Shown: piece by piece, positions 9,043 to 20,628 of the stretch
How positions within the stretch are numbered: the first letter of the stretch is position 1
Layout: each line of letters starts with the position of its first letter
DNA from: Guptibacillus hwajinpoensis
GTDB lineage: Bacteria > Bacillota > Bacilli > Bacillales > Guptibacillaceae
NCBI RefSeq assembly: GCF_020171785.1
Contig: NZ_JAIVAE010000011.1
Coordinates: 62,001-126,000, forward strand
Direction: 5' to 3'
Length of the DNA: 64,000 nucleotides
The notes under the pieces: generated by a model
The model's database searches: none
What the model saw: only the letters and a program-made list of their open reading frames with translations
What the model was told of the DNA's origin: nothing
Translations under genes and position numbers: made by a program

Positions 9043-10065
9043 ATGTCCATTTCAGACTTAAAAAAGAAAATTAAACAAAACAAGTTAGATCCACTCTATC
9101 TCTTATCTGGTACAGAAACGTTCCTGGTTGATGAATTACAAAAAATGATCATTAATCAGGCGCTCCCAGAAGAAGAGAAAGAATTTGGACTTGCTTATTA
9201 TGATTTAAACGAAACACCTGTTCAAGCTGCAGTAGAAGATGCTGAAACGCTGCCGTTTTTAGGGGAGAAGCGTGTCATTATATTAAAGAATCCATTGTTT
9301 TTAACAGCTGCTAAGGATAAGAGCAAAATAGAGCATGATTTGGATTCACTTCAGCGGTATGCTGAAAACCCATCTCCTTTTACGATTCTTATTATTGAAG
9401 CTCCTTATGAAAAGCTGGATGAGCGGAAAAAATTGGTGAAAACCATTAAAAAAGCAGGAACATTTGTTAAAGCCGAGGCGCTACAAGAAAATCATTTGGG
9501 TGACTGGCTTCAACAACGCGCAAAGCAACATGGTGTTTCTCTTGATCAGGAAGGCGAAGAGAGGCTTGTTCAGTTAACAGGTAGTCACTTGATGTTGCTG
9601 CAACAGGAAATAGATAAAATGGCACTATATGTTGGAGAAGGTGGCATTGTCAATGCGGAAGTTGTTGATCTTCTCGTTGCCAGAACATTAGAAAATGATA
9701 TTTTTGCGTTAATTGATCGTATCGTAAGGAAAGATTTAAACAAAGCGTTTCGCATTTTATATGATTTACTTAAAATCAATGAAGAACCCATTAAAATTCT
9801 TTCGTTAATTGGCAGACAGTTTCGGATTATTTATCAGGTTAGTGAGCTTTCGAAGAGAGGGTATGGTCAGAAGCAAATGGCCTCCACCCTTAAATTGCAT
9901 CCTTATGCAGTGAAAATTGCACAGCAACAAAGTCGAAGTTTTGAAGAAGAAAAACTTCGCTTCATTTTGGATCAAATTGCTGAATCGGATTATGAGATGA
10001 AAACAGGTAAGATGGATAAAAAACTGATTCTTGAATTGTTAGTTACTAAAATTAAAAATGCATAA
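9043..10065 (+). CDS. holA: DNA polymerase III subunit delta
   Basis: The delta subunit opens the beta clamp ring within the clamp loader during replication. The 340-residue protein starts MSISDLKKKI with the typical PLYLLSGTETFLVDE opening and has the family's three-domain length. GAGGTG precedes the ATG. It stands alone between the yqzM gap and a convergent terminator shared with rpsT, the same arrangement as yqeN in B. subtilis. Confidence 0.95.
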   Translation: MSISDLKKKIKQNKLDPLYLLSGTETFLVDELQKMIINQALPEEEKEFGLAYYDLNETPVQAAVEDAETLPFLGEKRVIILKNPLFLTAAKDKSKIEHDLDSLQRYAENPSPFTILIIEAPYEKLDERKKLVKTIKKAGTFVKAEALQENHLGDWLQQRAKQHGVSLDQEGEERLVQLTGSHLMLLQQEIDKMALYVGEGGIVNAEVVDLLVARTLENDIFALIDRIVRKDLNKAFRILYDLLKINEEPIKILSLIGRQFRIIYQVSELSKRGYGQKQMASTLKLHPYAVKIAQQQSRSFEEEKLRFILDQIAESDYEMKTGKMDKKLILELLVTKIKNA

Positions 10066-10095
10066 AAAAGCTGTTGGGATATCCCAACAGCTTTT
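10066..10095. terminator. Bidirectional terminator, holA / rpsT
   Basis: A perfect 30-base palindrome (arm AAAAGCTGTTGGGAT) with A-rich left and T-rich right ends between convergent genes. Confidence 0.9.
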
Positions 10096-10110
10096 AACGT
10101 TTTTAAGGAA

Positions 10111-10377
10111 TTACGCTGAAATCTCGTTGTACATTTTAGTTAGACGAGATTTTTTACGTGCTACTGTGTTTCTGTGAATGATTCCTTTGTCAGCAGCTTT
10201 GTCGATGCGCTTAGAAGCTTGGTTAAGAGCTGTTTTCGCAGCTTCAACGTCTTTAGCTTCAACTTTAGCTTCAAAAGTCTTGATTGCAGAACGCATTTCA
10301 GATTTGAAAGCAATGTTATTAGCGCGACGATCAGATTGAGTTCTAACGCGTTTAACCGCAGATTTAATATTTGGCAT
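10111..10377 (-). CDS. rpsT: 30S ribosomal protein S20
   Basis: An 88-residue basic protein that binds 16S rRNA. It begins MPNIKSAVKRV, the standard start; AAGGAGGTG lies before the ATG at 10377, which excludes the slightly longer frame opening. It is transcribed against all of its neighbours, as in B. subtilis, from its own promoter at 10440-10468. Confidence 0.97.
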   Translation of the reverse strand: MPNIKSAVKRVRTQSDRRANNIAFKSEMRSAIKTFEAKVEAKDVEAAKTALNQASKRIDKAADKGIIHRNTVARKKSRLTKMYNEISA

Positions 10378-10439
10378 ACCTTTCACCTCCTTGCAAGGCT
10401 TAACAATTCCATGTCATATCCGTGCATAGAACAAGAAAC

Positions 10440-10468
10440 ATTCTATCAAATAGAACAATGAATTGCAA
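10440..10468 (-). promoter_or_regulatory. SigA-type promoter of rpsT
   Basis: On the minus strand TTGCAA (10463-10468) and TAGAAT (10440-10445) are 17 bases apart, about 60 bases before the rpsT start. Confidence 0.7.
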
Positions 10469-10533
10469 TAGAGAATGAAAACCTTATTTCAGGGTTACGC
10501 TAACAGGTAACAGATAGAACAAGGGGTGATCTG

Positions 10534-11652
10534 ATGGGAAGCGTTGAACTAGATAACTATCAAGTAAGGACAGATTTAGCTGTAGAAGCGCAGGAAATGG
10601 TGAAAGAAAAAAAAGCAAAGAGTATGAAAGAAGAGCAACCTGATGGGTTAAAGGGCGTTATCGTCAAAGAAAGAACCGAACAAGGTGTGAGCATTACAAC
10701 AGTCGAGGTAACAAAACAAGGCGAGAAAGAAATTGGCAAAAAAGCGGGACACTATTTAACTTTTGAGGTACAGGGTATTAGAAGAAAAGACTCAGCTCTC
10801 CAACAGACCGTTCAAGATGTTTTTGCTCATGAGTTCGCTGCATTTCTAAAGCAACAGAATATCGCCAAAGAAGCAAGTTGTCTGATTGTCGGTCTTGGGA
10901 ATTGGAACGTGACGCCTGATTCACTAGGTCCTCTCGTTGTTTCGAATTTGCTCATTACAAATCATTTATTTGAACTTCAACCCGAGACCGTTTCAGAGGG
11001 GTTCCGCCCTGTAAGTGCGATTACGCCTGGTGTGATGGGGATCACTGGAATTGAGACGAGCGATATTATTCATGGGGTTATCGAAAAAGCAAAGCCAGAC
11101 TTCGTAATTGCGATCGATGCGCTAGCGTCGCGATCGATTGAGCGTGTTAATACAACGATACAAATATCGAATACGGGGATTCACCCTGGATCAGGTGTTG
11201 GGAATAAGCGGAAAGAATTAAGCTTTGATACACTTGGCATCCCAGTTATCGCTATTGGTATTCCAACTGTTGTTGATGCGGTTTCGATCACGAGTGATAC
11301 AATCGATTTTATCTTAAAGCATTTTGGAAGAGAATTAAAAGAAAAAGATAAGCCATCAAAATCACTCGCACCAGCCGGCATGACCTTTGGTGAGAAGAAG
11401 ACTTATACAGAAGAAGATCTTCCTGACGAAGGAAAGAGACAAACGTTTCTTGGGATGGTTGGTACACTCGAAGATGACGAAAAGCGAAACTTAATTCGTG
11501 AAGTGCTTGCACCGATGGGACATAACTTAATGGTTACCCCAAAAGAAGTTGATGTATTTATAGAGGATATGGCAAATGTTATTTCGGGTGGTCTAAATAG
11601 TTGCTTGCATGGAGAAGTAGATCAGCAGAATAGTGGCATGTATACACATTAG
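10534..11652 (+). CDS. gpr: GPR endopeptidase (spore protease)
   Basis: Degrades small acid-soluble spore proteins at germination. The 372-residue protein carries the typical [13 protein letters not shown] opening, where the propeptide is removed during sporulation. The conserved core [14 protein letters not shown] and the block [11 protein letters not shown] are present. The ribosome binding site AAGGGGTGATC precedes the ATG. In B. subtilis spoIIP follows; here the next gene, after 68 bases, is yqxA. I could not identify a convincing SigF/SigG promoter upstream. Confidence 0.96.
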   Translation: MGSVELDNYQVRTDLAVEAQEMVKEKKAKSMKEEQPDGLKGVIVKERTEQGVSITTVEVTKQGEKEIGKKAGHYLTFEVQGIRRKDSALQQTVQDVFAHEFAAFLKQQNIAKEASCLIVGLGNWNVTPDSLGPLVVSNLLITNHLFELQPETVSEGFRPVSAITPGVMGITGIETSDIIHGVIEKAKPDFVIAIDALASRSIERVNTTIQISNTGIHPGSGVGNKRKELSFDTLGIPVIAIGIPTVVDAVSITSDTIDFILKHFGRELKEKDKPSKSLAPAGMTFGEKKTYTEEDLPDEGKRQTFLGMVGTLEDDEKRNLIREVLAPMGHNLMVTPKEVDVFIEDMANVISGGLNSCLHGEVDQQNSGMYTH

Positions 11653-11720
11653 GCATATCGATTTCCTTTTGGCATACGTATAGAAGTGTAGGACAGGCTT
11701 ATTAGGAAGGAGCTGGAGAG

Positions 11721-12068
11721 ATGGCGTTGTTTTTTATGAAAACTTTTCTCCTTGTTTCGTTGCTTTTGTTTGGAGTGCTATTAGGAATGGAACAGGCTTC
11801 TAAAAATATGAACGACATGCAAGCTAGCGAAAATACAGGTGCGTTTCAGATTAATGCTACTAACGGAGTCGAAGCTGAAATCCTTGGCACATCCATTACT
11901 CAAGAAGATCTAAAAGACAAACAAAAAACACTTGAAGGAGCAAACGAATTTAATGTTCTTGGACAATTAGGGAGTACTGTAAGCCAATGGTTATCATCGC
12001 TCATTCAAGCGGTTTTATCGTTCGTGTTTACGATTATTACAACTTTATTATCTTTCTTTCAGAGGTGA
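11721..12068 (+). CDS. yqxA: YqxA family protein
   Basis: A 115-residue protein with an N-terminal membrane segment (about residues 6-23) and a hydrophobic C-terminal stretch (about 88-113), like B. subtilis YqxA. Its function is not known. It normally lies between spoIIP and lepA; here spoIIP is missing and yqxA follows gpr directly. AAGGAG precedes the ATG. The gene ends 3 bases before a terminator stem. Confidence 0.8.
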   Translation: MALFFMKTFLLVSLLLFGVLLGMEQASKNMNDMQASENTGAFQINATNGVEAEILGTSITQEDLKDKQKTLEGANEFNVLGQLGSTVSQWLSSLIQAVLSFVFTIITTLLSFFQR

Positions 12069-12092
12069 AAGGGCGCTGTTGCGCCTTTTTTT
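12068..12092 (+). terminator. Terminator after yqxA
   Basis: Stem GGCGC/GCGCC with a TGTT loop and flanking AAAG, followed by seven T residues. Confidence 0.88.
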
Positions 12093-12136
12093 AATGGGTT
12101 TCTGTTTTTAATTTGGTATGAAATTAGAGGTGTGGT

Positions 12137-12158
12137 GCCCATATCTTAATATATGGGC
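12137..12158. repeat. Inverted repeat upstream of the lepA promoter
   Basis: GCCCATAT and ATATGGGC are perfect 8-base arms around a 6-base centre, ending 10 bases before the lepA -35 box. No T-run follows, so a protein-binding site is as likely as an RNA hairpin. Confidence 0.5.
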
Positions 12159-12168
12159 GGATTGCGGA

Positions 12169-12197
12169 TTGAATCTGGACAGCGGTATTGCTATAAT
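12169..12197 (+). promoter_or_regulatory. SigA-type promoter of lepA
   Basis: TTGAAT (12169-12174) and a perfect TATAAT (12192-12197) are 17 bases apart, 37 bases before the lepA ATG. Confidence 0.85.
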
Positions 12198-12234
12198 CTA
12201 TACTAGCGTAGTTTCGCCTTAGGAGTGATTGTAG

Positions 12235-14067
12235 ATGAACCTTGAAGAAAAGTTAAAAAGACAGTCTAGGATTCGAAATTTTTCCATCATTGCCCATATT
12301 GATCATGGAAAATCGACTCTTGCTGACCGTATTTTAGAACGGACAGGTGCGTTAACTGACCGTGAAATGAAAGATCAGACGCTTGATGCGATGGATCTTG
12401 AACGTGAACGAGGAATTACGATTAAACTGAATTCTGTTCAGCTTACTTATACAGCGAAAGATGGGGAAGAATACATTTTTCATTTAATCGATACACCGGG
12501 ACACGTCGACTTCTCTTATGAAGTATCTAGAAGTCTTGCCGCTTGTGAAGGAGCGCTATTAATTGTCGATGCAGCTCAGGGGATTGAAGCGCAGACGTTA
12601 GCAAACGTATACCTTGCTCTTGATAATGATTTGGAAATTCTTCCAGTTATTAATAAAATTGATCTACCAAGTGCAGAACCAGAGCGAGTGCGTCAAGAAG
12701 TGGAAGATGTTATTGGGTTGGACGCTTCTGAAGCCGTATTAGCTTCTGCTAAGTCTGGAATTGGTATCGAAGAAATTCTTGAACAAATTGTTGAGAAAGT
12801 GCCTGCGCCTCAAGGCGATCCCGAAGGCCCGCTTCAAGCGCTTATTTTCGACTCGCTTTATGATCCATATAGAGGTGTTGTTGCATATATTCGAATTACA
12901 GAGGGGTCTGTAAAAGTCGGAGATAAAATTCGCATGATGGCAACAGGAAAAGAATTTGAAGTGAATGAGCTCGGGGTGTTTAACCCTAAGCCAATTGCTA
13001 AGAAGGAGCTTTCTGTTGGTGATGTTGGTTTTCTAACTGCTGCGATTAAAAACGTGGGCGACTCCCGCGTAGGTGATACCATCACATCTGTGAAAAATCC
13101 AGCTGCCACTCCACTACCGGGTTATCGTCGAATGAATCCGATGGTGTATTGTGGACTGTATCCAGTTGATTCTGCTCAATACAATGATCTTCGTGAAGCC
13201 CTTGAACGCCTTGAACTTAATGATTCCTCTCTTCAATATGAAGCAGAAACTTCTCAGGCTCTAGGGTTTGGTTTCCGCTGTGGTTTCCTTGGGCTTCTTC
13301 ATATGGAGATTGTTCAAGAGCGTATTGAAAGAGAGTTTAACATCGATCTCATTACAACAGCACCAAGTGTTATCTACCAGGTAAAACTTACTGATGGAGA
13401 AGAAGTTATTATCGATAACCCTGCAATGATGCCTGATGCTCAATCGATTGCAGAAGTGCAAGAGCCATATGTAAAAGCAACAATTATGGCACCAAACGAC
13501 TATGTTGGAGCGATTATGGAGTTATGTCAGGGCAAACGTGGTGATTTCATTGACATGCAGTACATGGATGAAAGTCGTGTGAATATTGTTTATCATATTC
13601 CGCTTTCTGAGATTGTCTATGATTTCTTTGACCAATTGAAGTCCAGCACGAAGGGGTATGCATCCTTTGACTACGAGTTGATTGGATACCGAGAATCGAA
13701 CTTAGTGAAAATGGATATTCTTTTAAACGCTGAGAAGATTGATGCGCTTTCTATTATTGTTCACAGAGACTTTGCTTATGATCGCGGAAAAGACATTACA
13801 GAAACTTTGAAAGATCTTATTCCAAGACAGCAATTTGAAGTGCCGATCCAAGCTTCTATCGGCCAGAAGATTGTTGCGCGATCAACCATTAAAGCAATGC
13901 GTAAAAACGTACTTGCCAAATGTTACGGTGGAGATATTTCACGTAAACGTAAGCTTCTTGAGAAACAAAAAGAAGGTAAAAAACGAATGAAAACGGTGGG
14001 GAAAGTTGAAGTGCCACAGGAAGCATTTATGGCTGTTCTTCGCCAGGATAATACAAAGAATAATTAA
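12235..14067 (+). CDS. lepA: Elongation factor 4 (LepA) GTPase
   Basis: Ribosome-bound translational GTPase. The 610-residue protein has the P-loop AHIDHGKST at residues 20-28, the DTPGH G3 motif near 82, NKID near 136, and the LepA-specific C-terminal domain ending in lysine-rich sequence with [12 protein letters not shown]. The ATG follows a moderate AGGAGTG site. A promoter lies immediately upstream and a terminator after the gene, so it can be transcribed apart from hemW. Confidence 0.98.
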   Translation: MNLEEKLKRQSRIRNFSIIAHIDHGKSTLADRILERTGALTDREMKDQTLDAMDLERERGITIKLNSVQLTYTAKDGEEYIFHLIDTPGHVDFSYEVSRSLAACEGALLIVDAAQGIEAQTLANVYLALDNDLEILPVINKIDLPSAEPERVRQEVEDVIGLDASEAVLASAKSGIGIEEILEQIVEKVPAPQGDPEGPLQALIFDSLYDPYRGVVAYIRITEGSVKVGDKIRMMATGKEFEVNELGVFNPKPIAKKELSVGDVGFLTAAIKNVGDSRVGDTITSVKNPAATPLPGYRRMNPMVYCGLYPVDSAQYNDLREALERLELNDSSLQYEAETSQALGFGFRCGFLGLLHMEIVQERIEREFNIDLITTAPSVIYQVKLTDGEEVIIDNPAMMPDAQSIAEVQEPYVKATIMAPNDYVGAIMELCQGKRGDFIDMQYMDESRVNIVYHIPLSEIVYDFFDQLKSSTKGYASFDYELIGYRESNLVKMDILLNAEKIDALSIIVHRDFAYDRGKDITETLKDLIPRQQFEVPIQASIGQKIVARSTIKAMRKNVLAKCYGGDISRKRKLLEKQKEGKKRMKTVGKVEVPQEAFMAVLRQDNTKNN

Positions 14068-14115
14068 GGTGCTTTAGTTGAAGTGTTGAGTTGATTTTTA
14101 TACCATGTAGGTTAG

Positions 14116-14144
14116 AAGACCGCAGAGCGTTTCTGCGGTCTTTA
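14116..14144 (+). terminator. Terminator after lepA
   Basis: Stem AAGACCGCAGA paired with TCTGCGGTCTT, then a short T-run (TTT). Confidence 0.8.
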
Positions 14145-14170
14145 CATTATGTTAGAAAGCAGTGATTGAA

Positions 14171-15313
14171 ATGGTTAACGCTGTTTATTTACACATCCCT
14201 TTTTGTGATTATATTTGTCACTATTGTGATTTTAATAAAGTGTTTATGCAGGGACAGCCTGTAAATGATTATTTGACACATATGGATTTGGAAATGAAAC
14301 ACACCCTTGAAAAGTTTCCAACGGATCGTATTGAAACGATCTTCGTAGGGGGAGGCACTCCTACCGCGCTCAATGAAGAGCAGCTAGAACGTTTTCTGAA
14401 GGATGTTCAAAATCGTTTTGGGCCTTATCTATGTGATTCTGTTGAGTTTTCGATGGAAGCAAATCCAGGGAGTGTTACACCTGAAAAGCTACGTATTATG
14501 AAAGCGTATGGGGTGAATCGCTTAAGTATAGGTGCTCAGGCATTCCAGGATTCTCTTTTAAATAAACTGGGGAGGGGGCATTCAGTTGCAGAAATCGGGG
14601 AAATCGTTCGGATGGCAAAGAAGGAAGGTTTTGTGAATCTTTCCTTAGATCTTATGTTCGGTTTACCAGATCAAACCATTCCTCAGTTCTCAGAGTCAAT
14701 TGCGAAAGCAATCGATTTGGGAATCACCCACATTTCTTCTTATTCCTTACAAGTAGAGAAAAAAACGGTTTTCTACAATAAATGGCGTAAAGGTGAATTA
14801 CCACTTCCTACCGAAGAAGCAGAAGCTGATATGTATGAAATGCTTATAACGCGTCTAGAAAAAGCTGGTCTATTGCAATATGAGATTAGCAATTTCGCGA
14901 AACCAGGTTATGAAAGCAAGCACAATATTACGTATTGGAAGAATAATGAGTACTACGGAATAGGCGCTGGTGCTCACAGCTATATTGATGGGGTTAGAAG
15001 GGCGAATGCCGGGCCTCTCAAGCAGTATATGACGAAGATCGATGAAAGTGGTTTTCCATATATGGATGATAATGTTCTAACGGAAAATGAGCGAATGGAA
15101 GAAGAAATGTTTATGGGTCTCCGCATGAAAGAAGGCGTTTCAAAAAAAACGTTTCAAAAGAAGTTCAATCACTCAATCGAGGATGTATTTAGCGAGCAAA
15201 TCAATAAGCTCGTTCAAAATCAACTTATACAAGACACAGGAACACACATTGCTTTAACAGAACAAGGTTTCTTTTTAGGTAATGAAGTGTTTCAGGAATT
15301 TCTTGCGATTTAG
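14171..15313 (+). CDS. hemW: HemW, heme chaperone / radical SAM protein (HemN-like)
   Basis: A radical SAM protein of 380 residues. The cluster-binding CxxxCxxC motif is at C12, C16 and C19 (CDYICHYCDF). The ordinary assignment as coproporphyrinogen oxidase does not hold for this shorter HemW branch, which carries heme; HemN proper has extra N-terminal sequence. The ATG at 14171 gives MVNAVYLHIPF as expected, while a GTG at 14162 is possible; the ribosome binding site is weak for both. Confidence 0.9.
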   Translation: MVNAVYLHIPFCDYICHYCDFNKVFMQGQPVNDYLTHMDLEMKHTLEKFPTDRIETIFVGGGTPTALNEEQLERFLKDVQNRFGPYLCDSVEFSMEANPGSVTPEKLRIMKAYGVNRLSIGAQAFQDSLLNKLGRGHSVAEIGEIVRMAKKEGFVNLSLDLMFGLPDQTIPQFSESIAKAIDLGITHISSYSLQVEKKTVFYNKWRKGELPLPTEEAEADMYEMLITRLEKAGLLQYEISNFAKPGYESKHNITYWKNNEYYGIGAGAHSYIDGVRRANAGPLKQYMTKIDESGFPYMDDNVLTENERMEEEMFMGLRMKEGVSKKTFQKKFNHSIEDVFSEQINKLVQNQLIQDTGTHIALTEQGFFLGNEVFQEFLAI

Positions 15314-15357
15314 TTTCTTTGAGATAAGACAGAATGATTGAATAGAACGGTTTATTT

Positions 15358-15388
15358 AAGGGGGAGATTATGTTCTTTCTCTCCTTTT
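15358..15388 (+). terminator. Probable terminator after hemW
   Basis: GGAGA pairs with TCTCC around a loop of about 12 bases, flanked by AAGG and CCTTTT. The T-run is short. Confidence 0.45.
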
Positions 15389-15471
15389 CATAAAAAATAT
15401 TGTTTGGGTACAATAATGATTAACGTAATGATTGACAACTAAAATAAGTTTCTGTTACCTTATTATTAGAT

Positions 15472-15498
15472 TTAGCACTCAGTCCTTTAGAGTGCTAA
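15472..15498 (+). promoter_or_regulatory. CIRCE element (HrcA operator)
   Basis: A perfect CIRCE: TTAGCACTC, 9 bases, GAGTGCTAA, 16 bases before hrcA. HrcA binds it to repress the heat-shock operon. TTGACA lies at 15432-15437 and TATTAT at 15461-15466, but the 23-base gap between them is too long for one promoter, so the exact promoter is unclear. Confidence 0.97.
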
Positions 15499-15514
15499 CA
15501 GAGGTGATGAGGAG

Positions 15515-16555
15515 ATGTTAACAGAACGTCAACTATTCATTTTGCAGTTGTTAATTAACGACTATATTCAAACGGCAGAACCGGTTGGATCACGAACGAT
15601 TTCAAAACGTGAAGACGTTACGTTTAGCTCTGCAACGATTCGCAACGAACTTGCAGATCTTGAAGAGATGGGTTATATCGAGAAGACGCACAGCTCTTCA
15701 GGCAGAGTACCATCCGAAAAAGGCTATCGCTTTTATGTGGATCATCTTCTATCTCCACCTGTCCTTTCAAAAAAAGACGTGAATAACATTCATTCTCTTT
15801 TTGCTGAGAGAATGGTGGAAGTAGAAAAAGTGATTCAGCAATCTGCGGGGATCCTTTCTGAACTCACTCAATATACGTCAATTATTCTTGGACCTGAAGT
15901 TTTTGAAACAAGACTTCGCCAGATACAAATTATTCCTTTATCCAAGGATACAGCTGTCGTTATTTTAGTAGCTGACAGTGGGCATGTTGAGAATCGAACG
16001 ATGAAAATTCCTCCATCGGTTAGCATGTCTGATATTGAAAAAGTTGTTAACATTATGAATGAGCGCTTGAAGGATGTTCCACTTATTTCCTTAAAGTCTA
16101 CCATGATGAAAGAAATGGCAACTGTTTTGAAGAAGCATATTGAGAATTACAATCAAGTGAACACAATGCTTGAAAGTCTTTTCCTCTATACGAATGCAGA
16201 GAAAGTTTATTACGGAGGTAAGACAAATATTCTTACTCAGCCTGAGTTTAAAGACATAGACAAAGTCAGGTTATTACTTAATACGTTGGAACAGGATGAA
16301 GTCATGTATAATGTTCTTCGTCCGGAGAAAAACGGAATCGAAGTTAAAATTGGTCAAGAAAATGATCTTGAAGCGATGCAGCACTGTAGTATTGTGACAG
16401 CAGATTATTTTATTGAAGGAAAACGAATGGGCTCCATTGCTTTACTAGGACCGACTAGAATGGAGTATCAACGGTCAATGAGCATTCTAGGTTTCCTTGC
16501 TAATGATCTTACAAAGACGCTTACGGATCGATATCAAAGTTTCAAACACTGGTAA
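15515..16555 (+). CDS. hrcA: Heat-inducible transcription repressor HrcA
   Basis: Represses the class I heat-shock genes by binding CIRCE; its activity depends on GroEL. The 346-residue protein has the N-terminal winged helix (VGSRTISKREDVTFSSATIRNE in two pieces around residues 25-46) and the GAF-like HrcA domain. GAGGTGATGAGG precedes the ATG. It is first in the operon with grpE and dnaK and represses its own promoter. Confidence 0.97.
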   Translation: MLTERQLFILQLLINDYIQTAEPVGSRTISKREDVTFSSATIRNELADLEEMGYIEKTHSSSGRVPSEKGYRFYVDHLLSPPVLSKKDVNNIHSLFAERMVEVEKVIQQSAGILSELTQYTSIILGPEVFETRLRQIQIIPLSKDTAVVILVADSGHVENRTMKIPPSVSMSDIEKVVNIMNERLKDVPLISLKSTMMKEMATVLKKHIENYNQVNTMLESLFLYTNAEKVYYGGKTNILTQPEFKDIDKVRLLLNTLEQDEVMYNVLRPEKNGIEVKIGQENDLEAMQHCSIVTADYFIEGKRMGSIALLGPTRMEYQRSMSILGFLANDLTKTLTDRYQSFKHW

Positions 16556-16571
16556 TTTGGTAATAGTGAAG

Positions 16572-16608
16572 AAGGTGGGAGAAACATTTCTTCCATCCTT
16601 TTCTATGA
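16572..16608 (+). other. Hairpin between hrcA and grpE
   Basis: GGTGGGAGAAA pairs imperfectly with TTTCTTCCATCC, then TTTTC. It could be a weak terminator or, as described for the B. subtilis dnaK operon, a processed stem protecting the grpE-dnaK message. Confidence 0.4.
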
Positions 16609-16647
16609 GAGAATGATTTGGTATATTTCGATAGGGAGGTGAAATTC

Positions 16648-17220
16648 GTGGAAAAGCAAAACAGTCATCAAGAGGAAGAAGAGCTTCTAACGGAAGAGGA
16701 AGAGAATCTTGAGCAAAATGCTGAAGAGAATGATGAACCTGAAGTGATTGAAGTATCTGAAACCAATGAAAATGAAGAGCTTGAAAACTTGCAACAGCAA
16801 GTAGAAGAGCTTGAGAATAAATATATGCGCACACAGGCAGAGTACGATAACTTCCGACGTAGAACACGTGAAGAACGAAGTGCAGATGCTAAATACCGTT
16901 CTCAGAAATTGGCTGAAGAGCTACTTCCGGCAATGGATAACTTTGAACGTGCACTAGCTGTTCAAAGTGATAATGAGCAAGTAACGTCATTGCTTACTGG
17001 AATGGAAATGGTATATCGCCAGTTAAAAGAAGCACTTGCCAATGAAGGTGTAGAAGAAGTTGGTACTGTAGGTGAAGCCTTCAACCCGCATCTCCATCAA
17101 GCAGTTATGCAGGTTGAATCAGATGAACATGATTCAGATGTGGTTGTAGAGGTCTTACAAAAAGGCTATCAATTAAACGATCGCGTCCTTCGACCAGCAA
17201 TGGTAAAGGTAAGCTCTTAA
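16648..17220 (+). CDS. grpE: Nucleotide exchange factor GrpE
   Basis: Releases ADP from DnaK. The 190-residue protein has a long acidic, disordered N-terminus (about 1-45), the coiled-coil dimer helix, and the C-terminal beta domain with GxxxxPHxHQAV-like FNPHLHQAVM. I chose the GTG at 16648 because GGGAGGTG lies 7 bases before it. Upstream in-frame codons give a tail not seen in the family. dnaK follows after 31 bases. Confidence 0.96.
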   Translation: MEKQNSHQEEEELLTEEEENLEQNAEENDEPEVIEVSETNENEELENLQQQVEELENKYMRTQAEYDNFRRRTREERSADAKYRSQKLAEELLPAMDNFERALAVQSDNEQVTSLLTGMEMVYRQLKEALANEGVEEVGTVGEAFNPHLHQAVMQVESDEHDSDVVVEVLQKGYQLNDRVLRPAMVKVSS

Positions 17221-17245
17221 CTACATAACAAGAAATAGGAGGTAG

Positions 17246-19084
<1,839 letters not shown>

Positions 19085-19097
19085 GAAAATGATACGA

Positions 19098-19137
19098 AAA
19101 AAAGTCAAAGTCAGGCGTATCTTGACTTTGACTTTTT
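19098..19137 (+). terminator. Terminator after dnaK
   Basis: AAAAAGTCAAAGTCA pairs with its complement across a 9-base loop and ends in TTTTTT. Confidence 0.9.
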
Positions 19138-19427
19138 TCGTTTTAACCATTAACCACTTACTGATAAAGTGGCGTTAAAAGGTTCATTGAAATAACTTTA
19201 GAGTCTAGAAAAAATCACAAGTCACGTTTTTTTCCATACATGAAAGGGTTGAACTTTTGAGGTTAGCGAGCAAAACGATGGTTTTCTGCTACAATTTTTA
19301 TTTAGCTAGGATCAATTTAGCCTACGATAACTGTTAACGTTCACTGGTGCTAACGATATAGTATTGCAGAGCGTATAAACTCAATGATATGATAAACGTT
19401 ATGTGAAGAGAATCGGGAGTGGATACG
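19138..19427 (+). other. dnaK-dnaJ gap with nested hairpin and possible promoter
   Basis: The gap holds no gene. A nested stem pairs TTTTAAC (19141-19147) with GTTAAAA (19174-19180) and CCACTT with AAGTGG inside it. An extended -10 box, TGCTACAAT at 19287-19295, is the best promoter candidate for dnaJ, without a good -35. I see no CIRCE here. Confidence 0.45.
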
Positions 19428-20537
19428 ATGAGTAAACGAGATTATTATGAAGTGCTTGGCGTTAGCAAAGATGCTTCGGAAGCTGAAATGAAAAAAGCTT
19501 ATCGCAAGCTTGCCAAGCAATACCATCCTGATATTAATCAGGAACCTGGTGCAGATGAGAAATTTAAAGAAGTGACAGAAGCGTATGAGGTACTAAGTGA
19601 CTCACAAAAGAGAGCTCAGTACGATCAGTTTGGACATGCCGATCCTAACCAAGGTTTTGGCGGTGGCGGAGCTGACTTTGGTGGCTTTGGTGATATTTTT
19701 GATATGTTCTTTGGTGGAGGTGGACGACGTAATCCGAATGCTCCAAGACAGGGTGCTGACCTTCAATACTCCATGGAATTAACATTTGAGGAAGCAGCTT
19801 TTGGTAAAGAAACGGATATTTATATACCAAAAGAAGAGGAATGTTCGACATGTGATGGTTCTGGTGCAAAGCCTGGAACGTCTCCTGAAACGTGTCACCA
19901 CTGTGGTGGTGCAGGTCAATTAAACGTTGAACAAAACACACCTTTTGGCCGCGTTGTTAATCGTCGCGTTTGTCACCATTGTGAAGGTACGGGTAAGCTG
20001 ATTAAAGATAAATGTAAAACTTGCCGAGGTAAAGGGAAAGTAGAAGTGAAGAAAAAGATCCATGTTAAAATCCCTGCTGGTATTGATGAAGGTCAACAAA
20101 TTCGCATTACTGGTAAAGGCGAAGCTGGCGTTAATGGTGGTCCTCCAGGAGATCTATTTGTAGTGGTTTATGTGAAATCACATGATTTTTACGAACGAAG
20201 TGGCGATGATGTATTATGCCAGATGCCAATCACGTTCTCTCAAGCCGGTCTTGGTGATGAAATTGAAGTTCCGACGCTCCACGGTAAAGTGAAACTTAAG
20301 GTTCCAGCTGGAACACAAAGTGGTACGAACTTCCGCCTTAAAGGCAAGGGAATTCAAAATGTGAGAGGATACGGTCAGGGAGATCAACATGTGAAAATTC
20401 AAGTGATTACTCCTAAACACTTAACAGACCGACAAAAAGATCTTTTACGTGAATTTAGTGAGATTTCAGGACAGGTACCTGATGAGCAACATGAGAATTT
20501 TTTCTCTAAAGTTAAAAAAGCTTTTAAGGGAGAATAA
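19428..20537 (+). CDS. dnaJ: Chaperone DnaJ (Hsp40)
   Basis: Co-chaperone that delivers substrates to DnaK and stimulates its ATPase. The 369-residue type I protein has the J-domain with HPD at residues 33-35, a Gly/Phe-rich linker, four CxxCxGxG zinc motifs ([32 protein letters not shown]) and the C-terminal substrate domain. The ATG at 19428 has GGGAG 9 bases before it; a GTG three codons upstream is less likely. Confidence 0.98.
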   Translation: MSKRDYYEVLGVSKDASEAEMKKAYRKLAKQYHPDINQEPGADEKFKEVTEAYEVLSDSQKRAQYDQFGHADPNQGFGGGGADFGGFGDIFDMFFGGGGRRNPNAPRQGADLQYSMELTFEEAAFGKETDIYIPKEEECSTCDGSGAKPGTSPETCHHCGGAGQLNVEQNTPFGRVVNRRVCHHCEGTGKLIKDKCKTCRGKGKVEVKKKIHVKIPAGIDEGQQIRITGKGEAGVNGGPPGDLFVVVYVKSHDFYERSGDDVLCQMPITFSQAGLGDEIEVPTLHGKVKLKVPAGTQSGTNFRLKGKGIQNVRGYGQGDQHVKIQVITPKHLTDRQKDLLREFSEISGQVPDEQHENFFSKVKKAFKGE

Positions 20538-20559
20538 GCAAGGTGAAAGCTGGTAGCAA

Positions 20560-20592
20560 GCAGGCCGTACAATACGGCCTGCCTGTTTCCTT
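20560..20592 (+). terminator. Terminator-like hairpin after dnaJ
   Basis: A perfect 10-bp stem, GCAGGCCGTA with TACGGCCTGC, followed by CTGTTTCCTTT rather than a clean T-run. Confidence 0.55.
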
Positions 20593-20628
20593 TCCGAAAA
20601 AAGGATCCAAAAGAGGAGTGGGCAATGA

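Noticed and set aside
10440-10533. SigF/SigG promoter before gpr
   Set aside because: No pair of boxes close to the forespore consensus at proper spacing could be found, though one is expected.
15432-15466. TTGACA and TATTAT as one hrcA promoter
   Set aside because: The 23-base spacing is outside the usable range; the true promoter may use another -10 box.
19341-19362. Possible second CIRCE before dnaJ
   Set aside because: GTTAAC and GCTAAC resemble CIRCE ends but the TTAGCACTC/GAGTGCTAA arms are not present.
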